This document shows, piece after piece, positions 55,223-64,000 of a DNA stretch of 64,000 bases. The notes beneath the pieces are model-generated. The model saw only the letters and a program-made list of their open reading frames with translations. It made no database searches and was not told the origin of the DNA. Origin of the DNA: Micromonospora zamorensis. GTDB taxonomy: Bacteria > Actinomycetota > Actinomycetes > Mycobacteriales > Micromonosporaceae. The position numbers were made by a program, and so were the translations under genes. Location: the NCBI RefSeq assembly GCF_900090275.1, contig NZ_LT607755.1, positions 806,001 to 870,000 of the forward strand, in the 5' to 3' direction. Each line of letters starts with the position of its first letter. Position 1 is the first letter of the stretch.

Positions 55223-56122
55223 CTACGGCTGCGGTCGTGCGCCGACGGTGGAGACGGCCAGCGCCCCCAGGTCGGTGGCGCGGCTCAGCGCCGCGGCCGG
55301 GGTGGCACCCGCGAGCCAGGCCGTGAGCAGGCCAGCCGCGAAGGCGTCCCCCGCCCCCGTGACATCCACCACCGCAACCCGCCGGGCCGCAGCCACGCGG
55401 ACCGCCGCGGTGCGGTCGACCCAGACCGCGCCGGCCCCGCCGCGCTTGACCACGACCCGCCGGGCCGTCGCCGACAACGCCCGCCCCTGCGCCGCCGGGT
55501 CCAGCCCACCGGCGAGCACGGTGGCCTCGTCCGCGTTGACCAGCAGCAGGTCGACGTCGCGTACCCAACTCAGGAACGCCGCCGCGCCCACTCGCCGCAG
55601 CGGCGCCGCGGAGGCCGCGTCGACGCTGGTGGTGAGCCCACGCTCGCGCGCGGCGGCCAGCGCCCGCAGCCCGGCGTCGCGCGACCCGGCGTCCAACAGG
55701 GTGTACGCGGACAGGTGCAGGTGCCCTGCGTCGGGCACCGCCGCGAGGGCCCGCTCGACGTGCGCGCCGGTCAGCCGCAGGTTCGCGCCCCGCTGGCTGA
55801 CCATGGTGCGCTCGTCGTCGGTGGCCAACACGATCACCGTGCCGGTCGCCACGCCCTCGACGCGTTCGATCGCGCAGTCGACACCCGCCCGCTCCAGCTC
55901 GGCCACCCGGTCCCGTCCGGCGTCGTCGTCACCGACGGCGCCGACGAGCGTGACGTCCACCCGCTGCGCCGCTACCCAGGCGGCGGTGTTGGCCGCCTGA
56001 CCGCCGCCGCCGATGCTGATCTCGGCTCCGGTGTCCGAGCCGGCCGCGAGCGGCCCGGACAGCACGGCGACCACATCGGTGATCACGTCCCCGACGACGA
56101 CCATCCGGGCCGGTCGGGTCAT
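55223..56122 (-). CDS. psuK: PfkB-family kinase, probable pseudouridine kinase
   Basis: Ribokinase-fold sugar/nucleoside kinase of 299 residues. GGGGQAANTAAWVA is the N-terminal substrate motif and DVTGAGDAFAAG the catalytic anion-hole motif with Asp. The substrate is inferred from the partner: the upstream psuG overlaps its ATG by 4 bases, so pseudouridine phosphorylation followed by PsuG cleavage is likely. Family members also take ribose or other nucleosides. Confidence 0.82.
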   Translation of the reverse strand: MTRPARMVVVGDVITDVVAVLSGPLAAGSDTGAEISIGGGGQAANTAAWVAAQRVDVTLVGAVGDDDAGRDRVAELERAGVDCAIERVEGVATGTVIVLATDDERTMVSQRGANLRLTGAHVERALAAVPDAGHLHLSAYTLLDAGSRDAGLRALAAARERGLTTSVDAASAAPLRRVGAAAFLSWVRDVDLLLVNADEATVLAGGLDPAAQGRALSATARRVVVKRGGAGAVWVDRTAAVRVAAARRVAVVDVTGAGDAFAAGLLTAWLAGATPAAALSRATDLGALAVSTVGARPQP

Positions 56123-57054
56123 GCCGGGCCGGTGGTGCGGCGGGCCGCTGCGGCGACCGCGATCCGCGCGGCCAGGTCGGCGTTGCGCAGGATGATCCGG
56201 ACGTTCACCGCCAGGCTCGCGCCCTCGGTGGCCGAGTGGAAGTACGACAGCAGGTACGGCGTCACGGCCTTACCGGTGACCCCGTCCTGCTCCAGCAGGG
56301 CTAGGCCGTCGGCGAGCGTCCGGTCGTGCAGCTCCGGGTCGAGCTGCTCCTCGACCGGCAGCGGGTTGGCGACGAGCAGTCCGCCGGTGTGCACGGCGTG
56401 CTCGTCGCGGGCGGCGAGCACGGCGGCGACCTGCTCCGGCGAGTCCACCGACCAGTCCAGGTCGAAGCCGGCGTCGGTCAGGTAGAAGCCGGGGAACCGG
56501 CGGGTGCGGTAACCGACCACGGCGACCCCGAGGGTCTCCAACCGCTCCAGCGTCGCGCCCACGTCGAGGATCGACTTGACCCCGGCGCAGACCACCGCGA
56601 TCGGAGTCTGGGCCAGGGTGCCCAGGTCCGCCGACTCGTCGAAGGTGTGCGCTGCCTCCCGGTGCACCCCACCCAGCCCGCCGGTGGCGAACACCCCGAT
56701 CCCGGCCGCGGCGGCCACCGCGCTGGTCGCGGCGACGGTGGTGGCGCCGTCCGCGCCGGTCGCCGCCGCCAGTGCGAGGTCGCGGACGGAGAGCTTGGTC
56801 ACTCCGTCGACGGTGGCGAGGCGGGTCAACTGCGCGTCGTCCAGACCGACCACCAGCCTGCCGCTGATCATGCCGATCGTCGCCGGGACGGCGCCGGCGT
56901 CCCGGACCGTCTGCTCGATCTCCCTGGCCACCCGCAGGTTCTCCGGCCGGGGGAGGCCGTGCGAGACGATGGTGCTCTCCAGGGCGACGACGGGCAGGCC
57001 GTCGCGCAAGGCTTCGGCGACCTCGGTTCCGTAGCTGATGCGAAAGTCATTCAC
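56119..57054 (-). CDS. psuG: Pseudouridine-5'-phosphate glycosidase
   Basis: Cleaves pseudouridine 5'-phosphate to uracil and ribose 5-phosphate. The protein has 311 residues. VALESTIVSHGLPRPEN is the family start, with FATGGLGGVHREAAHTFDES and VCAGVKSILDVGATLE around the active site. GTG 57054 starts the conserved region; a weak ribosome site. Translationally coupled to psuK, forming a complete pseudouridine salvage pair. Confidence 0.93.
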   Translation of the reverse strand: MNDFRISYGTEVAEALRDGLPVVALESTIVSHGLPRPENLRVAREIEQTVRDAGAVPATIGMISGRLVVGLDDAQLTRLATVDGVTKLSVRDLALAAATGADGATTVAATSAVAAAAGIGVFATGGLGGVHREAAHTFDESADLGTLAQTPIAVVCAGVKSILDVGATLERLETLGVAVVGYRTRRFPGFYLTDAGFDLDWSVDSPEQVAAVLAARDEHAVHTGGLLVANPLPVEEQLDPELHDRTLADGLALLEQDGVTGKAVTPYLLSYFHSATEGASLAVNVRIILRNADLAARIAVAAAARRTTGPA

Positions 57055-57142
57055 ACGAGCACGGTACGGGGTGGGGCATGGGCCGGCCTCAAGTGGACCC
57101 GGCCGTGATGACCTGCCAAACTTGTCGGTTGGAGGTGCAGAC

Positions 57143-57361
57143 GTGAGCACAGAGGTTCTCGAGCGTCCGGAGCTGAAGGACGCCGACACCGGTCCCGAGA
57201 TGTTCCACTACGTCCGCAAGGAGAAGATCGCCGAAAGTGCCGTCATGGGCACCTACGTCGTCGCGCTCTGCGGCGAGACGTTCCCGGTCACCAAGGCGGC
57301 CAAGCCGGGTTCTCCGGTCTGCCCCAAGTGCAAGGAGATCTACGACTCGTACCGCGAGTGA
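57143..57361 (+). CDS. DUF3039 small zinc-ribbon-like protein
   Basis: Protein of 72 residues (MFHYVRKEKIAESAVMGTYV) with Cys residues in ALCGETF and CPKCKE, a probable zinc site. Function unknown; conserved near sigA in actinobacteria. GTG 57143 with GGAGG upstream. Confidence 0.88.
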   Translation: MSTEVLERPELKDADTGPEMFHYVRKEKIAESAVMGTYVVALCGETFPVTKAAKPGSPVCPKCKEIYDSYRE

Positions 57362-57401
57362 ACCTCGGCCGGTGCTCCGGCCGGCGACGTAGCCTGCGGC
57401 G

Positions 57402-58064
57402 GTGACCACCTCCACCGCCCTGCTCCTCGCCGACCTGACCGGGGTGGCGGTGTTCGCCGCGTCCGGGGCGTCGGCGGCGGTGGCGAAGCGACTGGACCTG
57501 TTCGGCGTCGCGTTCGTCGGTTTCGTGGCCGCCCTCGGCGGCGGGATCTTCCGGGACCTGGTCATCGACGAGGTGCCGCCGCTGGCCTTCGCCGACTGGC
57601 GATACGCGGCCACCGCCGCGATCACCGCCCTCGCCGTCTTCTGGCTGCACCCGCAACTTGCCCGACTGCGCACCACCGTCCTGGTGCTGGACGCGGCGGG
57701 CCTGGCACTGTTCACGGTGACCGGCACGCTCAAGGCACTCGACGCCCGGGTGCCAGCGGTCGGCGCCTGCCTGATCGGCATGCTCACCGCCATCGGCGGC
57801 GGGCTCGGCCGCGATCTGCTCACCGCCGAGATCCCCGTCGTGCTGCGTCGGGAGATCTACGCCCTCGCCGCGCTGGCCGGCTCGGTGCTGGTGGTGCTGC
57901 TCTACGTGACCGGGCAGACCGGGCCCGTACCGCTCACCGCCGCTGCCGCCCTGGTCTTCGGGCTACGTCTGATCGCGCTGCGTCGGCGCTGGTCCGCGCC
58001 GGTGGCGACGCTGCGCCCGCCGCGCGCCGATGGGGCGGATCCCCGCGCCGACCGGGAGTGGTGA
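57402..58064 (+). CDS. TRIC-type (UPF0126) cation channel family protein
   Basis: Seven-helix membrane protein of 220 residues made of two UPF0126 repeats, each with a Gly-rich kink motif (ALGGGIFRDLV and AIGGGLGRDLL). Relatives are trimeric potassium channels. GTG 57402 lies 41 bases after the DUF3039 gene, possibly one operon. Confidence 0.88.
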   Translation: MTTSTALLLADLTGVAVFAASGASAAVAKRLDLFGVAFVGFVAALGGGIFRDLVIDEVPPLAFADWRYAATAAITALAVFWLHPQLARLRTTVLVLDAAGLALFTVTGTLKALDARVPAVGACLIGMLTAIGGGLGRDLLTAEIPVVLRREIYALAALAGSVLVVLLYVTGQTGPVPLTAAAALVFGLRLIALRRRWSAPVATLRPPRADGADPRADREW

Positions 58065-58244
58065 GGCCATCCGCGCCAGGGTGGCGAATGTGACCAGCGT
58101 GGCGTCGCCTGGGCCGTGGGGCTCGCGCTGGTTATGCTGAGTCGGCCTTCGCGGCAGCTTCTGCGCGGAGGCGTTTTCATGGGCGGCGGTCATCGTGACC
58201 CTCGCCCCGGGTCCGCCGTCGTGCGGTCGGAGAGGAGCTTTCGC

Positions 58245-59978
58245 GTGGCAGCCCGGACGCCGGTGCTCGAGACGTTCCCGGCACTACGCGCCTGGCAGCG
58301 CAAAGCCCTGGTGGAATACCTGCGCCGGCGCACCGAGGACTTCACAGCGGTCGCCACGCCGGGCGCCGGCAAGACCACCTTCGCCCTGCGGATCGCGGCC
58401 GAGCTGCTCGGTGACGGCACCGTGGAGGCGGTCACCGTGGTCGCCCCGACCGAGCACCTGAAGAACCAGTGGGCCGACGCCGCGGCCCGGGTCGGCATCC
58501 AGCTCGACGCCGCGTTCCGCAACGCCGACGTGCACTCCGCAGCCGACTTCCACGGCGCGGTGGTCACCTACGCCCAGGTGGGCATGGCACCGCAGGTGCA
58601 CCGGCGGCGCACCATGACCAGACGCACCCTGGTCATCCTCGACGAGATCCACCACGCGGGCGACTCCCGATCCTGGGGAGACGGGGTGAAGAACGCCTTC
58701 GACCCCGCCGTACGCCGGCTGATGCTCACCGGGACACCGTTCCGCTCCGACGACAACCCGATCCCGTTCGTCAGCTACGAGCGGGGCGGAGACGGGCTGC
58801 TGCGCTCACGTGCCGACTCCGTGTACGGCTACTCCGACGCCCTGCGCGACGGCGTGGTCCGGCCGGTGCTCTTCCTGGCGTACTCCGGGGAGACCCGTTG
58901 GCGGACCAACGCGGGGGAGGAGTTGGCCGCCCGCCTCGGTGAACCGATGACGCAGGACCTGGTGGCGCAGGCGTGGCGTACCGCCCTGGACCCGGCCGGG
59001 GACTGGATGCCGCAGGTGCTGCGCGCCGCCGACGCCCGACTGACCGTGCTGCGCAACGCGGGCATGGCCGACGCCGGTGGTCTGATCATCGCCACCGACC
59101 AGCAGACCGCCCGCTCGTACGCCAAGCTGATCGAGCAGGTGACCGGCGAGAAGGCCGCCGTGGTGCTCTCCGACGACCAGGGCGCGTCCGCGCGGATCGC
59201 GACGTTCGCGGCGTCCGACCAGCGATGGCTGGTCGCGGTGCGGATGGTGTCCGAGGGTGTCGACATCCCCCGACTGGCGGTCGGCGTCTACGCCACCAGC
59301 GCCAGCACGCCGCTCTACTTCGCCCAGGCGATCGGCCGGTTCGTGCGAGCCCGCCGGCCCGGTGAGACCGCGTCGGTCTTCCTGCCCAGCGTGCCCCACC
59401 TGCTCGGCCTGGCCAGCGAGATGGAGACCGAGCGGGACCACGTCCTCGGCAAACCCAAGGAATCCGACGGGCTCGACGACGATCTGCTGGAACGGGCGCA
59501 GCGCGACGACCAGGCCAGCGGCGAGTTGGAGAAGCGGTTCGCCGCGCTCTCGGCCACCGCCGAACTGGACCAGGTGATCTTCGACGGCGCGTCGTTCGGC
59601 ACCGCGGCCCAGGCCGGCACCCCGGAGGAAGAGGAATACCTCGGCCTGCCCGGCCTGCTCACCGCCGACCAGGTGTCGCTGCTGCTGACCAAACGGCAGG
59701 CCGCACAGCTCGCCGCCCAACGCCGCCGTACCGCCGACGGGGCCGCTCAGCCGGCCTCTGCGCCCACGGCGGCGCCACCGGCACCCATGAGCGCCGCTCA
59801 GCGTCGCGTGGCGCTCCGGCGCCAACTGAACGCCCTGGTGGCCGCTCGCCACCATCGCACCGGCCAGCCGCACGGCAAGATCCACGCCGAGCTGCGCCGG
59901 CTCTGCGGCGGCCCTCCGAGCGCCCAGGCCACCATCGAGCAGCTCGAGGAACGCATCGCGACCGTCCAGACCCTCTAG
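58245..59978 (+). CDS. DEAD/DEAH-box superfamily 2 helicase
   Basis: Helicase of 577 residues. Walker A ATPGAGKTT, motif II DEIHH, motif III TGTPFRSD and motif VI AQAIGRFVRARRPG are present. A coiled, Ala/Gln-rich C-terminal region follows. The pattern resembles XPB/type III restriction helicases; the role is not established. GTG 58245 has GAGAGGAG upstream; an ATG at 58179 with GGAGG would add 22 residues and cannot be excluded. Conserved near sigA in actinobacteria. Confidence 0.87.
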   Translation: MAARTPVLETFPALRAWQRKALVEYLRRRTEDFTAVATPGAGKTTFALRIAAELLGDGTVEAVTVVAPTEHLKNQWADAAARVGIQLDAAFRNADVHSAADFHGAVVTYAQVGMAPQVHRRRTMTRRTLVILDEIHHAGDSRSWGDGVKNAFDPAVRRLMLTGTPFRSDDNPIPFVSYERGGDGLLRSRADSVYGYSDALRDGVVRPVLFLAYSGETRWRTNAGEELAARLGEPMTQDLVAQAWRTALDPAGDWMPQVLRAADARLTVLRNAGMADAGGLIIATDQQTARSYAKLIEQVTGEKAAVVLSDDQGASARIATFAASDQRWLVAVRMVSEGVDIPRLAVGVYATSASTPLYFAQAIGRFVRARRPGETASVFLPSVPHLLGLASEMETERDHVLGKPKESDGLDDDLLERAQRDDQASGELEKRFAALSATAELDQVIFDGASFGTAAQAGTPEEEEYLGLPGLLTADQVSLLLTKRQAAQLAAQRRRTADGAAQPASAPTAAPPAPMSAAQRRVALRRQLNALVAARHHRTGQPHGKIHAELRRLCGGPPSAQATIEQLEERIATVQTL

Positions 59979-60046
59979 ACCTGCCGCATCGGTGTTGCCT
60001 GCGGTCGAGGTCTGCGGTAGAGGTCTGCGGCCGTGCTTGCTTCCGG

Positions 60047-60127
60047 CGTGATCCACTCGGTTTCCTTGAAAACGCGGTCTTCGAGCGCGGAGGAAACCGC
60101 GACTTCCGTGAAATCGAGTGGATCACG
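60047..60127. repeat. Intergenic palindrome 5
   Basis: Imperfect inverted repeat with perfect outer 13 bp (CGTGATCCACTCG at 60047-60059 with 60115-60127). It shows inward matches around TTTC, GAA and CGCGG. Its arms are homologous to those of the element at 36126-36202. Confidence 0.8.
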
Positions 60128-60200
60128 GGCTGGCCTGGGGTGAGACCGAGGATTACGTGCCCGGGACGCCCGCGGGTGCCGTCTGCGGAGCGTCCTACTT

Positions 60201-60279
60201 CAAGATCGCGCAGTAACCGGGATGTAGTGGCATCGGCGCGTCGATGAGGCCACTACATCCTGGTTCGAGCACGATCTTG
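60201..60279. repeat. Intergenic palindrome 6
   Basis: Arms of about 31 bases: CAAGATCGCGC (60201-60211) with 60269-60279 (10 of 11) and a 17-bp inner part (60215-60231 with 60249-60265, 16 of 17). Loop 17 bases. It runs directly into a heptamer array. Confidence 0.8.
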
Positions 60280-60280
60280 G

Positions 60281-60334
60281 GCGCGGGGCGCGGGGCGCGG
60301 GGCGCGGGGCGCGGGGCGCGGGGCGCGGGGCGCG
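60281..60334. repeat. Heptamer tandem array 2
   Basis: About 7.5 copies of GCGCGGG (equivalently GGGGCGC), filling the space between palindromes 6 and 7. Same 7-base period and core GGCGC as the array at 22085-22175. Confidence 0.85.
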
Positions 60335-60412
60335 AAGATCCACACAGTTTCGGGGAAGTTGCTGCCTCGCGGGCGCCGGAGGCAGCAACTTCACCGAAGT
60401 AGTGCGGATCTT
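60335..60412. repeat. Intergenic palindrome 7
   Basis: 34-base arms (60335-60368 with 60379-60412) matching at 29 of 34 positions, loop 10 bases. Ends AAGATCC/GGATCTT. Inner words GTTTCGGGGAAGTT and TGCTGCCTC also occur in palindrome 1. Confidence 0.85.
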
Positions 60413-60534
60413 GGCGGCACTCCGGCGGCGTGCGTCCCTGGGGCCGGCGCGGGCAAGCGCGCGGGCGGGGCAAGCGGAACGGAGGGTGGGGCAAGCGCGC
60501 GGCATGGGCGGGGCGAGAGCGCGGCATGGGCGGG

Positions 60535-60657
60535 GCGAGCGCGCGGGGCGCGGGGCGGGCAAGCGCCCGGCACGGGCGGGGCAAGCGCGGGGCGGGGCGA
60601 GCGCGCGGGGCGCGGGGCGGGCGAGCGCCGGCACGGGCGGGCAAGCGCGGGGCGGGG
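60535..60657. repeat. 62-bp tandem duplication
   Basis: Two near-identical copies (60535-60596 and about 60597-60657) of a G-rich unit beginning GCGAGCGCGCGGGG, differing by a few substitutions and single-base deletions. Embedded in G-biased low-complexity DNA. Confidence 0.7.
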
Positions 60658-60720
60658 CAAGTGCGGGCGCGGGGCGAGGGCGGTGGCCGGGCCGGGGCGG
60701 GGTGGTTTGGGTAGCGAAAA

Positions 60721-60757
60721 GCCGGCCGGAGACACCCTCGGGGTGCCTCCGGCCGGC
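60721..60757 (-). terminator. Rho-independent terminator of the DUF7455 gene
   Basis: 17-base arms (60721-60737 with 60741-60757) with one mismatch and a TCG loop. On the reverse strand it is followed by TTTT. It lies 18 bases beyond the stop. Confidence 0.85.
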
Positions 60758-60774
60758 TATGTCGGTTTGCGGAT

Positions 60775-61008
60775 TTAGTTCGCCATCAGATCGGCGCCAC
60801 GCCAGCTGAAATCGGGCTCCGTCGCGAACCGCTCGGTGATCTTCACGAGATCCTCCGCGTACTTGTTCGCATGGTGCCCGCAGAACACCAGCTCGCTCCC
60901 ACCCGTCAGGGTGATCCGGAGCTTCCCGGCAGCATTGCAGCGGTCGCACCGTTCATCGGCGGCTGGGGGAGCCGCCGTCACGGGCGGCGGCGTGAGGGTC
61001 GGGGTCAT
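60775..61008 (-). CDS. DUF7455 small zinc-binding-like protein
   Basis: Protein of 77 residues with CDRCNAAG and FCGHHANKYAEDL; the Cys/His set suggests a zinc site. Conserved beside the principal sigma factor gene in actinobacteria; function unknown. ATG 61008 with AGAGGAGGA upstream. Confidence 0.88.
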   Translation of the reverse strand: MTPTLTPPPVTAAPPAADERCDRCNAAGKLRITLTGGSELVFCGHHANKYAEDLVKITERFATEPDFSWRGADLMAN

Positions 61009-61195
61009 CGCCTTCCTCCTCTGGTCGTCACCGATGAACAATCTCTTCGGTCGTTGCTCACCTATGGTGCAACACCCTTACTAGGCACTGCCTTCCCTGT
61101 GTGCCCGCGGGGGACCGAGGTCACACCTGGCAGGGACAGTGTGCCGTGCACCCAGGGTGCCACGTCAACGATCACATTCGTGCATCCGGACGATC

Positions 61196-61222
61196 ACCAT
61201 CTGGTGTTGCACACCAGGTGGT
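61196..61222. terminator. Hairpin downstream of rpoD
   Basis: 12-bp inverted repeat (61196-61207 with 61211-61222, one mismatch) with a 3-base loop, 32 bases beyond the rpoD stop. It lacks a T run on the rpoD side, so termination is only probable. Confidence 0.5.
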
Positions 61223-61253
61223 CAAAAAGACACGTTCGGTTGACGAAACCCGC

Positions 61254-62843
<1,590 letters not shown>

Positions 62844-63131
62844 GAATGACCTTCCGGAGGCGAAGAGCGGGCACGGCCGGGTTGTCCGGCACAGCGTGGG
62901 GCAACCGGGCCGGGCAGTGTGGTTGAGGGACCCCCGTGTCCCGGACCGGCCGGTGGTCGGCGGTCCGTGGCGCGTGGGCAGGGGTGAATTGTAACGCCGT
63001 CTGCCGCGATCTTCCTGCGCCGCACTGCTTAACGGCGGTGGGACCGCCGATTCGGCGCTGATGTGGACTTTGTAAGGATGATACTCGCGCGGGGCGCGGA
63101 ACGCCCCGGTCGCGTGGAAGGGGACGTTGGG

Positions 63132-63953
63132 ATGGACCGTTCGGCGCCGTCACCTCGGGAACTTTTGGCGGTCGCGCTGGGCGTCGCGCGCGATGCGGCG
63201 GCCACCGCGTACCGGATGCGGGTCGAGGGTGTCTCGGTGGCGGCGACCAAGAGCACTGTCACCGACGTGGTCACCGCGGCGGACCGGGCGGTCGAACGGC
63301 AGGTGCTCGACGCGCTGAAGCAGTTGCGGCCGGACGACGCGGTGCTCGGCGAAGAATACGGCATTCGGGACACCGGGCCGGTCGCTCCGGGCGGGGTGCG
63401 CTGGATCATCGACCCGATCGACGGCACCGTCAACTACCTCTACGGGCTGCCGTACAGCGCGGTGTCGCTGGCCGCCGAGGTGGACGGGGTGGTGGTCGCC
63501 GGCGTGGTGCGCAACGTGAGCACCGGCGAGGAGTGGACGGCCACGGTCGGGGGCGGGGCCTGGCGCGACGGTGTCCGGTTGCGCTGCTCCGGCGAGACTG
63601 ACCTGGGGCAGGCGCTGGTCGGCACCGGCTTCGGCTACGACGCCGGGCGCCGCACGCACCAGGCCCAGGTGGTGGCCGGGCTGATCGCACACGTCCGGGA
63701 CATCCGTCGGCTCGGTGCCGCCGCGCTGGATCTCTGCCTGGTCGCGGAGGGCCGGCTCGACGCGTACTTCGAGAAGGGCCTCGCGGCCTGGGACCTGGCG
63801 GCCGGCGGGCTGGTGGCCGCCGAGGCGGGCGTGCGTGTCGCCGGCCTGGCCGGTGGCCCGCCGGGGCCCGATCTGGTGGTCGCGGCCCCACCCGCGCTCT
63901 TCGGGCCGCTGCACGACCGGCTGGCCGAGCTGGATGCCGCTGGCGGGCCCTGA
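63132..63953 (+). CDS. suhB: Inositol monophosphatase family protein
   Basis: Mg-dependent phosphatase of 273 residues. Metal ligands lie in GEEYG and [14 protein letters not shown], and the C-terminal [15 protein letters not shown] motif is present. Substrate is inositol 1-phosphate or a related sugar phosphate. It diverges from rpoD, the arrangement of suhB near sigA in mycobacteria. ATG 63132 with GGAAGGGG upstream. Confidence 0.9.
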   Translation: MDRSAPSPRELLAVALGVARDAAATAYRMRVEGVSVAATKSTVTDVVTAADRAVERQVLDALKQLRPDDAVLGEEYGIRDTGPVAPGGVRWIIDPIDGTVNYLYGLPYSAVSLAAEVDGVVVAGVVRNVSTGEEWTATVGGGAWRDGVRLRCSGETDLGQALVGTGFGYDAGRRTHQAQVVAGLIAHVRDIRRLGAAALDLCLVAEGRLDAYFEKGLAAWDLAAGGLVAAEAGVRVAGLAGGPPGPDLVVAAPPALFGPLHDRLAELDAAGGP

Positions 63954-64000
63954 GCGGCCGTCAGGGCAGTCAGGCCGTCACTTGGCGACGGGGGACGGGC

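Larger units (their letters stand above)
59979..60774. other. 796-base gene-free region packed with repeats
   Basis: Contains palindromes 5, 6 and 7, a heptamer array, a 62-bp tandem duplication and a reverse-strand terminator. The stretch 60413-60720 is strongly G-biased low-complexity DNA. Long open frames here reflect composition and have no ribosome sites. Confidence 0.75.

Noticed and set aside
60195..60949. Pro/Ala/Arg-rich open frames across the 60 kb repeat region
   Set aside because: Low-complexity DNA artefacts without ribosome sites; they cross palindromes and a terminator.
63954..64000. Possible 3' end of a reverse gene at the right edge (TGA at 63978-63980)
   Set aside because: Only about six codons are visible; cannot be supported.

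Overview
This is a GC-rich actinobacterial chromosome segment with strong G/C third-position bias, frequent GTG starts and no tRNA, rRNA, IS element or CRISPR array that I can see. Gene content and protein sequences fit the Micromonosporaceae (Micromonospora or a close relative). The backbone is the recA-to-sigA neighbourhood known from mycobacteria and other actinobacteria: rny, miaB, a DUF349 gene, a class III dioxygenase-like gene, miaA, dapF, hflX, lexA, nrdR-nrdJ, ideR (DtxR family), sigB, dtd, DUF3099, DUF3039, a helicase, DUF7455, the principal sigma factor and suhB, in roughly the expected order.

Layout. 0.5-7 kb: ribonuclease Y, a glutamate-type ABC importer (gluABCD, reverse strand) and selD. 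7-17.3 kb: an accessory FxSxx-COOH cluster. It has a short precursor ending Phe-Asn-Ser-Ser-Ile (fxsA), the radical SAM/SPASM maturase fxsB with an intact HExxH extension, an AAC(3)-family acetyltransferase, two TIR-like fxsC proteins, and the 1289-residue fxsT (MinD/ParA-like NTPase, TIR-like region, NB-ARC, TPR). The genes are nearly all coupled by overlaps behind one good promoter. 17-31 kb: miaB, a secreted GH5-CBM2 endoglucanase, DUF349, miaA-dapF, malic enzyme, hflX and a surface beta-propeller protein. 31-36 kb: divergent lexA and nrdR-nrdJ around a control region with candidate SOS boxes and an NrdR box. 36-49 kb: small regulators and enzymes, including ideR, a protein-acetylation pair (AcuC deacetylase plus a GNAT/acyl-CoA synthetase fusion), an ArsR-SRPBCC-VOC operon and sigB. 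49-64 kb: spo0M, dtd, a CPBP protease, an HhH-GPD repair protein, a BrnT/BrnA-like toxin-antitoxin pair, pseudouridine catabolism (psuG-psuK), a TRIC-type channel, a helicase, the principal sigma factor and suhB.

Between genes lie seven long imperfect palindromes, each with a GATC near its termini. At two sites they abut arrays of a GC-rich heptamer (consensus RRGGCGC). Two of the palindromes share homologous arms. They look like a dispersed palindromic repeat family and sit at convergent gene ends or in otherwise empty intergenic DNA.

The FxSxx-COOH locus is the most interesting system. Its families are known and FxsB-type enzymes are known to form three-residue cyclophanes, but its physiological role is not established. 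This copy adds an intact HExxH motif and an embedded acetyltransferase gene.
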